In this document: in pieces, positions 57,593-64,000 of the stretch
How the letters are laid out: each line of letters opens with the position of its first letter
Numbering within the stretch: the stretch's first letter is position 1
Assembly: GCA_037126765.1 (NCBI GenBank)
Contig: JBBCBC010000037.1
Location: 10,235,263-10,299,262, forward strand
Source: Stenogyne calaminthoides
Taxonomy: Eukaryota > Streptophyta > Magnoliopsida > Lamiales > Lamiaceae
DNA length: 64,000 nt
Direction: 5' to 3'
Notes under the pieces: model-generated
Told to the model about the DNA's origin: nothing
Database searches by the model: none
Seen by the model: the letters and a program-made list of their open reading frames with translations, nothing else
Made by a program: the position numbers and the translations under genes

Positions 57593-60423
57593 GGTTCGGT
57601 TATTCGCACCCCCTTAGTTAGGAGATACATCCAAAGATTAGTTCACCCTCTTAATTTTTTGGACATTAGTAAATGCACCCCCATAAATTACCAACATTAC
57701 CCTTTTTTATCTAATTTTCTCTCTTTTTTATTTTCATTTCAAACAAAGCAATACACCCTCCCTTCCAACACATGATTTAGTAAGAGAGAGCTGAGAAAGA
57801 ATCAACCGAAGAAGACCGCCACCACCGGCGACGACCATGGACCCATCGAAAAGGACTACAACCATCGAGCAATTCATTGTTAGGTTTTGATAGTTTTTTT
57901 TATTGTGATGGTATCACGTGTAAGTGAATAAATTTACGAAATTTGTTTTTACAAGCACATATGATTGTTAGCTTTTCAATTTTTTTCCAAAACAGTGTTG
58001 AAAGCAGGTGGAATAAAAGAAACTCGTCGATAAATATTTCAAAACTGGTTTTTTGAATTTAAAACCATATTTCGGCCACTTGTTTCCGAAAATGAGTTTG
58101 ATTTTCAACACCTTTTAATCGAAATTGCATTCGACATTTTTTTTCGCAGAATCCTATATAATTTTCGGCAACATGTTTCCGAAAATGATAACGAATTTCA
58201 CAAACCAGTTTCGAAATTTTCACGACGAGAAATTCCAAAGAAAAGTATTTGAATGACAATCATATATTTTCCTATCCGACTTCTACGTCTAAAATCCAAC
58301 ACTTCGTACATAATGCACGAAACTTTAAACAAATATTTTTTTTGAAAGGAACCTTAAACAAATATTAACATTCAACATAATTGCATATGATGTTCTAGAC
58401 ACTTTCACCATAGTTGCTACACAAAACACGAACTTAGCTGTGATTAGGGGTGGGCGTTCGGTCGGTTTGGGGCTATTTTTTTACCAAACCGAACAAACCA
58501 AATTATACAAATTTAAACCAAAATCGATCCGAAGTTGTGAGTAATCGAAATAACCGAACCGAATAAGAAATTTGGTTTGTTCGGTTTATTCGGTTTTAAC
58601 CGAAAATAAAATGAAACTCACAATTTAATGATTTCTCAACCAAATTTTCAGTATTTCTAAGTCAATGATTAAATACAAATACGACTAGTAGTTTCCACTA
58701 TCAAATGCAACTAAGTCAATAAACCACAGTTCACAAGAATCACAACCACAATTTCACAATCAAGCCACTCACAAGTCACAAGTTCATCACAATTTGTTCA
58801 TAATAAAAAAGCACACAAGCCTCAAATTAAAATATCATTACAAGTTCCGGCATAACTTGTAAAAAATCCAAGGAAAATACAAAAATTCTTTTAAATCCAT
58901 GCAAGTACAGCTCCAAGTCTCCAACTCAATGAACTCATCACAAAGCTCCTTTGTAATCTCCTTTCATCACCACAAATCACTGTAATAGAAGAATCAAGAA
59001 TTGTAATACATTTTTTTTTAAACAAGAATTGTAATACATATTTTACAAAAAAAACCAGAAACTATTATTCTTATACAAGTTAAGACATGTGTCTCTATTC
59101 ATCGGTTGAAGGCTCAAACGCTATTTCTCGCAAACCTAAAAAAGAACACAATGATCAAAATTTAAATGAGTGTTAAGAGATGTGGTACCATTTCTTTTTG
59201 AATCAGAGTGGAACTCTTTCTTACAGTGCACGCATCTAGATTTGCTCTCATTCTGCTCCGTCACAAAAGTTCAAAATGATCCCAAACAAGTGACCTCTTA
59301 GCTGATCTCCATTTTGGTTTTGGGGGAACTACTGATGGAGCAGGTTCAGCAGGGGCAGGGGCATGGGCCAATGTCGAGGAGGTATTGCCTTCATCCATTT
59401 CACTTTGCTCTTTAGCAGACATCTACAAATTTATTTAGAAATTTTTTAATGAGGATGATTAACAAACTTAAAAGAAAGTAAATTTGACCAGAAAGTAAAT
59501 TTGACCAAACTTAATAGAAGAAAACAATGTTCTTCAGTTTTCAGTAGGTTCTAGTTAGGTTTTCTAAAAAAAAAGGATCGAATTAACCTAAAAACAAATA
59601 GAAATAAATTTCATTCCACATTACAGATTCTTCAACTGTAGTCCAGTAAAAACAATCTACTTTAAAGAATATGTAACATCATCAATTTAATTATCTAAAC
59701 TTAACTTACCTGTTAATTCTTCAAAGCTGATGACGGTAACGAGGGCACAGGCAACATGAATTTAAGTGGACGACAACACCGGTGTGGGAAAGCGTCATCA
59801 CGGTGTGTGGGAGTGGTCACGGAGTGGGGAGCCGGTTGTCGGTGTTAGCGTGGGCGGATCAAGGTGAGGTCATGGGTAACGTCTTGGTGTGTCTTGGTGG
59901 GTTGTGACTAGGGTTTGTGATTTGTGAACTGAAGATGAAATGAAATAAAATAAGGAAACTTTTATTTATATATATTAATATATTTTTTTAATTATATATA
60001 TATATATATTTCGGTTGGTTCGGTTTATTCGGTTTTTTCAAAATCATAACCGAACCAAAACCGAACCAAAACCGAAAAACTGATTTTTTTTTTAAATTCA
60101 ACCGAACCTACCAAAAAAACCGAACCAATTTGACCAAAAATCATTGGTTCGGTTCGGAATTCGATTTTTTTGGTTTTATGCCCACCTCTAGCTGTGATGG
60201 TGGTACAAGGTGGTTGGGCACTAAGAAGAATGAAAAATTAAACTATATTGTGAAGTGTGACTTTTCAGATTCAGATCATGTCTAACCTGATGAGGGTATA
60301 TTAAGTATTGATTATTCATATTTTAAATTATTCAAGGATATATGAGTCATTTTATAATTATATTAAAAATAATTAAATAAAAGTGGGTGTATCTCCTAAC
60401 TAGGGGGTGCAAATAATCGAACT
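57593..60423. mobile_element. Terminal-inverted-repeat element interrupted by a hAT element
   Basis: The left end 'gttcggttattcgcaccccc' then 'ttagttaggagatacatcc' and the inverted right end (gttcgattatttgcacccc, ctagttaggagatacaccc) match over about 40 bp. Without the nested hAT insertion (58445-60190 plus one target copy) the element is about 1.1 kb. It contains a short GC-richer leader-like stretch (about 57790-57870). No transposase is visible. Confidence 0.6.
58445..60190 (-). mobile_element. hAT-family derivative with 8-bp target duplication and BED-finger remnant
   Basis: The 1746-bp element has ends TAGGGGTGGGC and, inverted, TAGAGGTGGGC, followed by long arms rich in 'aaccgaaccaaa' and its inverse. 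It is flanked on both sides by GCTGTGAT (58437-58444 and 60191-60198), the 8-bp duplication expected of hAT. On the minus strand, from 59422, a reading frame encodes MSAKEQSEMDEG, then KRSLVWDHFELL and a stop. One frame over, SRCVHCKKEFHSDSKRNGTT followed by SLNTHL is a BED-type zinc finger. The rest of the transposase, including the dimerisation region, is missing. It is a non-autonomous internal-deletion copy. Confidence 0.88.
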
Positions 60424-60476
60424 CTTATGTGCAAGGCCCAAGACCCATTAACTTTTAGGTACAAAGTTTAAAAAAA

Positions 60477-61600
60477 ATTACTGATAGGTGCAAAAAGAAT
60501 ACCAAAAAGACTGATATACCCTTCATCTCTTATTTTAAAAAATCACCTCATTTCTTTTAAAAAATTAATGCTTATTTTTATTCATCTTCATGAAAACATT
60601 TATATAAAAAACATTAAAACTTAAAATCCATATCAAAAAATTGAAAATTATAAAAATTTACAATCTAAAAATCTAAAAAATTACATAAATTTACATATCT
60701 ACAATCCAAAAATTTACATATTTATTGAAAATTACATAAATTTATAATCTAAAAATCTCAAATATTACAAAAATTATAATTTTTTTTTTTTCATATTAAA
60801 ATTATATATTTTCATACTCATTTCGACGTGAACATGTTCATCAATTGACATGAACATGTGCACCTCCAGATTAAAAATCAAATCCATATTGTCAACAGAT
60901 CTACCGTCCCCAAAATAAGATTTCAATAGATCCACCATCCCCATCGAATTCAATAAATTAATAGGCAAGACAATTAAAAATCAAACAATAGAACAACTAA
61001 AATTTCGAGGGTTTTCTCCAGATTCTGGGAGATAGGCGGAGGCGGCGGCGGCCGAGAGGATCTCGAGGGCATCGGGTGGAGGAGGCGTGAAGGTGGTGGT
61101 GGTTGAGGTCACGAAGGAGACGTGAAGCTGTGGTGGTGGTTGAGGCCGCGACGGAGGCGTGAAGCTGTGGTGGTAGTTGAGGACCCGACGGAGGCTGAAG
61201 GTCGCGACGGATGCGTGAAGAAGATCGCCGTTCTCACCGCGTGGGGGGTGGCGGCGTGGGGGGCAGGGAATGGCGCCGCGAGTTTGGGGGTGGGCTCCGC
61301 CATTCTGGTTATTTTTTTGGGGTGGGGGGAGCGGCGGCTGCCGCGAAGTAGGTTGGTCGTCGCGCGGCGTAGGGATGGTGGTAGGAGAATATGACATTGG
61401 CGACGGCTGGATAGGGTTTGCAGATTGAGGGTTTTTGTTGGGAGAGTTTTGAATTGGGGTAGAGTGAATTTAGGTTTTAAATAGTAGATAGGGGTATTAT
61501 GAGTTTTTTATCACTTGTTTTATACCTTTTAGTAATTTTAAAAGTAATTTGGATCTAAGAGTAATACTAAAGGAGTTTTTGCACCTCTTAGTAATTGATT
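60477..61600. mobile_element. TIR element with GC-rich core
   Basis: AT-rich ends 'ttactgataggtgcaaaaag' and, inverted, 'ttactaagaggtgcaaaaac' enclose a sharply GC-rich core (about 61010-61400). The core has about four copies of a 35-40 bp 'gcgacggaggcgtgaag'-'gtggtggttgagg' repeat. A minus-strand open frame (61397 to 60981) runs through the core but shows no domain and is rich in Pro, Arg and Thr. A Pack-type captured leader is possible. Confidence 0.45.
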
Positions 61601-61804
61601 CAATTATTATTTTTCAGCCCATTTCTCATTCATGGGCTGATTCTGGCCCTTAATTTCTAGAGTGAGCAATCATTTATCACCCCACAACAGTAGTACTAAA
61701 TTCAATTTTAACTTTACAACAGTAAAATACAAATAAAAGAAGTTTTTTTTTTTGGAGGGGCAAGTAGAAGAAGTTGGTATAGAAAGAAATATAGAAAATG
61801 AGTT

Positions 61805-62584
61805 TTAATCATCAAGTTCCAAGGGCTTGAAATATTTTCCATCTATAAGATAAGTGCCAATACTAAGACGAACTGCCCACACATCCTTTGGCTTCCTTGA
61901 CACAATCCTGCCAATTATTTTACAAATCAATTCATCAATCCTCAATCTCCCCCCAAAAAAAAAATATCATCATCAATCCTCAAAATAAATAATAATTTCA
62001 CTAACCAAATAAACTAACAATAACTATAGAAAAAAAATGTAATAGTACATATTACATATAGAGACATACTTGCATGAAATTGGACATTGTCACTTTAACA
62101 CTTTGAGAGGTATGGATGTGATTTGTGCTAAGTTATGGAGTACCCCATATCATATGAATTTTTATGTTACATATATACATACATGGAGCACTAACAATAT
62201 ATATGAGATTGAAGTTGTGTTCTGCTATTTCTTAACATACTATTGCATTTGTTATGATCATACACTAATATTTTAAAATTAAAATTTAATCCGTTGATAT
62301 GTGAATTGGTACCTGCCGACATCGCCAGGCTTAACTAAACCGGCATTGACGCGCAAGCAGGGGACGGAAGCAGCAGTCTTTAGCAAGTAAGGGGCGTCGG
62401 TAACAATGAATGGAGAACCAATCTCGAGTTTAGATGATGACTCGTTCAACTCGGACTTGGTGACTCGGAGTTGGGTGCTTTTGCTTTTGAGTGGGGATGG
62501 GGTTGCTAATGTAACTGCAATGGAAGATGAGGAGGAGGAGAAACTCAGCGCCATTATGGATGACATTTTGTGTGTGGTCATCAA
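61805..62584 (-). CDS. CRR42: CRR42-like plastid NDH assembly factor (DUF3148)
   Basis: Two exons (62313-62584, 61805-61907) join in phase at GDVGR|IVSRKPKD, giving 124 residues. A Ser/Thr-rich chloroplast transit peptide (MALSFSSSSSSIAVTLATP) precedes the DUF3148 domain. That domain is visible as GSPFIVTDAPYLLKTA, CLRVNAGLVKPGDVGR, 'KPKDVWAVRLSIGTYLIDGK' and YFKPLEL. In Arabidopsis CRR42 is a stromal factor needed to assemble subcomplex A of the chloroplast NAD(P)H dehydrogenase-like complex. The start could be the first ATG (MMTTHK) or the one at MSSIMAL. Confidence 0.85.
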
Positions 62585-62619
62585 TTCTCATCATCATTAC
62601 CTAAAAGCCAATCATTACC

Positions 62620-62667
62620 GGCCCATCTTATTCTGTGTTTCTATCCTGGCCCATTAGTAAAGGCCCA
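62620..62667. promoter_or_regulatory. Three site II (GGCCCA) elements in the CRR42/DRP3 divergent promoter
   Basis: GGCCCA occurs at 62620, 62648 and 62662, within the 411 bp separating the two start codons. Clustered TGGGCC/Y elements are bound by TCP factors and are common before organelle-related plant genes. Shared use by both genes is inferred. Confidence 0.55.
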
Positions 62668-62995
62668 TCTTCATACTTGCGTAATTAAGCTGGAGTAATT
62701 ATTTTGACAGGCTGGCACTTACCCTACTGATATGCCGGCCGTTTTTTCTCAATTCTTGTTTCTTGGGCGCTACGTGAGATTGAGAATCCACACGCAACTC
62801 TCGCTCGCTTCCCTCTCTTTCTCCCCCACCAATTTCAGACGCTACCATTATATTTCACCGCCCTCTTGCAAACCCTCAACTAGGGTTTTAACTTTCACTC
62901 CCAATTTTCCTCCCCATATTTATCCCACTTGCTACCAAATAACAACAAGCTACTTACATCATCTGTATTGCTTCCCTCTTTAGTTATTCAATTCG

Positions 62996-64000
62996 ATGGC
63001 GGACGATAAATCGTCGCCGTTGAGCGGTGGCGCCGTAGCGATGTCGGTTGGACACTCGGTGATACCCATAGTGAATAAACTGCAGGATATTTTCGCGCAT
63101 TTAGGAAATCAATCCAAGATCGAGCTGCCCGAGGTGACCGTGATCGGAAGCCAGAGTAGCGGTAATCAAGTGTTTTGGAGGCGCTCGTCGGCCGTGATTT
63201 CCTGCCACGAGGAAACGATATCTGCACGCGCCGCCCACTCCTGCTGCAGCTCGAGCAGAGGCAAAGAAAGGCTGATGGCACGGTTGAAGAATGGGGAGAG
63301 TTCCTGCATTTGCCGGGAAATAAATTCTTTGATTTCAATGAAATTCGGAAGGAAATACAGGTTATTCTTGTGGAAATTTTGGTTATCGAGTAATGTATTT
63401 CAATTGAAAATTTAATTTGGTTTAATATGACAGGAATGAATTAGGTTTAACATGTCCATCTGAGTTTTTTTAAGTTCTAGTTTCTAGTTCAAAGGATACA
63501 CCCTAAGCATGTCTCTGAATCCTTTTGTGTAATGTCATAATTCTAGACTGCTGGATGAATTTATATGGACGCAATTAGTGAAGCTATATTTCTCTATGAT
63601 TTATAAGAGAACACTCTTTAACATATGATTTCTGTGGGTACACTCTCCAACCAGTGGGGCTGTATATGATCTTGTTCTGCTTAGTACTGAAACTTTACCT
63701 AGCGTCTTCTAAAGACTTACCACTCATTGGAAAAATTCTAGTTCTTATGAAGTATGAACGCCGATTTGGTCATGCAACTTTGACACACAGTCCAATAATG
63801 CGGCAGCTATTCATTTTAACTCCTCTCAGAAGATGTTAACCAGTGGATTTATGTATCAAAACAATCTATTTCGCATTTACTGCCTTGAAAATCCAAATTC
63901 TCTTCCTGTTTCTTTATATGTTCTGGAGTCTGTTTAATTTGTCTGCCTCTTGAACTAGATGATCTTGTGTTTTGTTTAGGCCGAAACGGAGAAAGAAGCA
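62996..64000 (+). CDS. DRP3: DRP3-type dynamin-related GTPase, 5' part, with 1-bp deletion in the Walker A motif
   Basis: Exon 1 (62996-63360) and the start of exon 2 (63980 onward) encode the N-terminus of a dynamin-related protein of the DRP3 group, which divides mitochondria and peroxisomes. Visible strings are SVIPIVNKLQDIFAHLG, 'LPEVTVIGSQSSG', then in the next frame 'VLEALVGRDFLPRGNDICTR', LLLQL, EWGEFLHLPGNKFFDF and EIRKEIQ|AETEKEA. The GKSS codons read GGT AAT CAA GTG: one A is missing at about 63164, so the written frame ends at 63415. The rest of the exon and the CAG|GTT...TTTAG|GCC junction are intact, so a sequencing or assembly error in the A-run is as likely as a real null allele. 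The gene continues beyond the window. Confidence 0.85.
63361..63979 (+). other. First intron of the DRP3 gene
   Basis: A 619-bp AT-rich intron from CAG|GTTATT to TTTAG|GCC. The short open frame at 63654-63839 is intronic. Confidence 0.7.

Noticed and set aside
60981..61397. 138-residue Pro/Arg-rich minus-strand frame
   Set aside because: It lies in the GC-rich core of a TIR element, antisense frames are equally open, and no domain is visible.

Overview
The window is nuclear DNA of a flowering plant, almost certainly a eudicot and probably an asterid. The evidence is AT-rich intergenic DNA packed with plant MITEs, a plant-type solo LTR and a tRNA-derived SINE, GT-AG introns of plant size, and plant-only families (FAR1, HVA22, CRR42, GTD-binding/DUF593). 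No CRISPR array, operon or prokaryotic signal was seen. All gene models were spliced by hand from the sequence; expression is not visible here.

Layout. 1-6.5 kb is repeat-rich and holds a Ty3/gypsy-type solo LTR (2234-3574). A GTD-binding (DUF593, FLOURY1-like) membrane protein is at 6.5-7.4 kb and a tRNA-Thr(UGU) at 9.9 kb. From 11.4 to 25.9 kb lie two head-to-tail methylmalonate-semialdehyde dehydrogenase (MMSDH, ALDH6) genes. The downstream copy is a normal mitochondrial enzyme. In the upstream copy the transit-peptide exon is replaced by a FAR1 DNA-binding exon, the catalytic Cys is Ser, and the C-terminus carries a degenerate repeat. From 26.4 to 30.9 kb, on the minus strand, are two tandem HVA22/REEP-like genes with C-terminal U1-type zinc fingers. 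They arose by a segmental duplication that also copied the end of the MMSDH gene.

A gamma-glutamyl peptidase gene with a 4.3-kb first intron occupies 34.8-40.05 kb. Four minus-strand units at 40.4-56.6 kb form a CHCH (CHCHD2/Mix17, At12Cys-like) family. One is a canonical twin-CX9C gene (54.3-56.6 kb). Three are divergent derivatives that share a new Lys/Glu-rich last exon. From 57.6 to 61.6 kb is a nest of DNA transposons, including a hAT derivative with a clear 8-bp target duplication. The window ends with a divergent pair: CRR42 (plastid NDH assembly, minus) and the 5' part of a DRP3-type dynamin gene (plus), which has a 1-bp deletion in its Walker A motif as written here.

Most notable are the FAR1-pseudo-dehydrogenase fusion gene and the CHCH-derived array with alternative last exons. 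Both are products of local tandem duplication followed by exon replacement.
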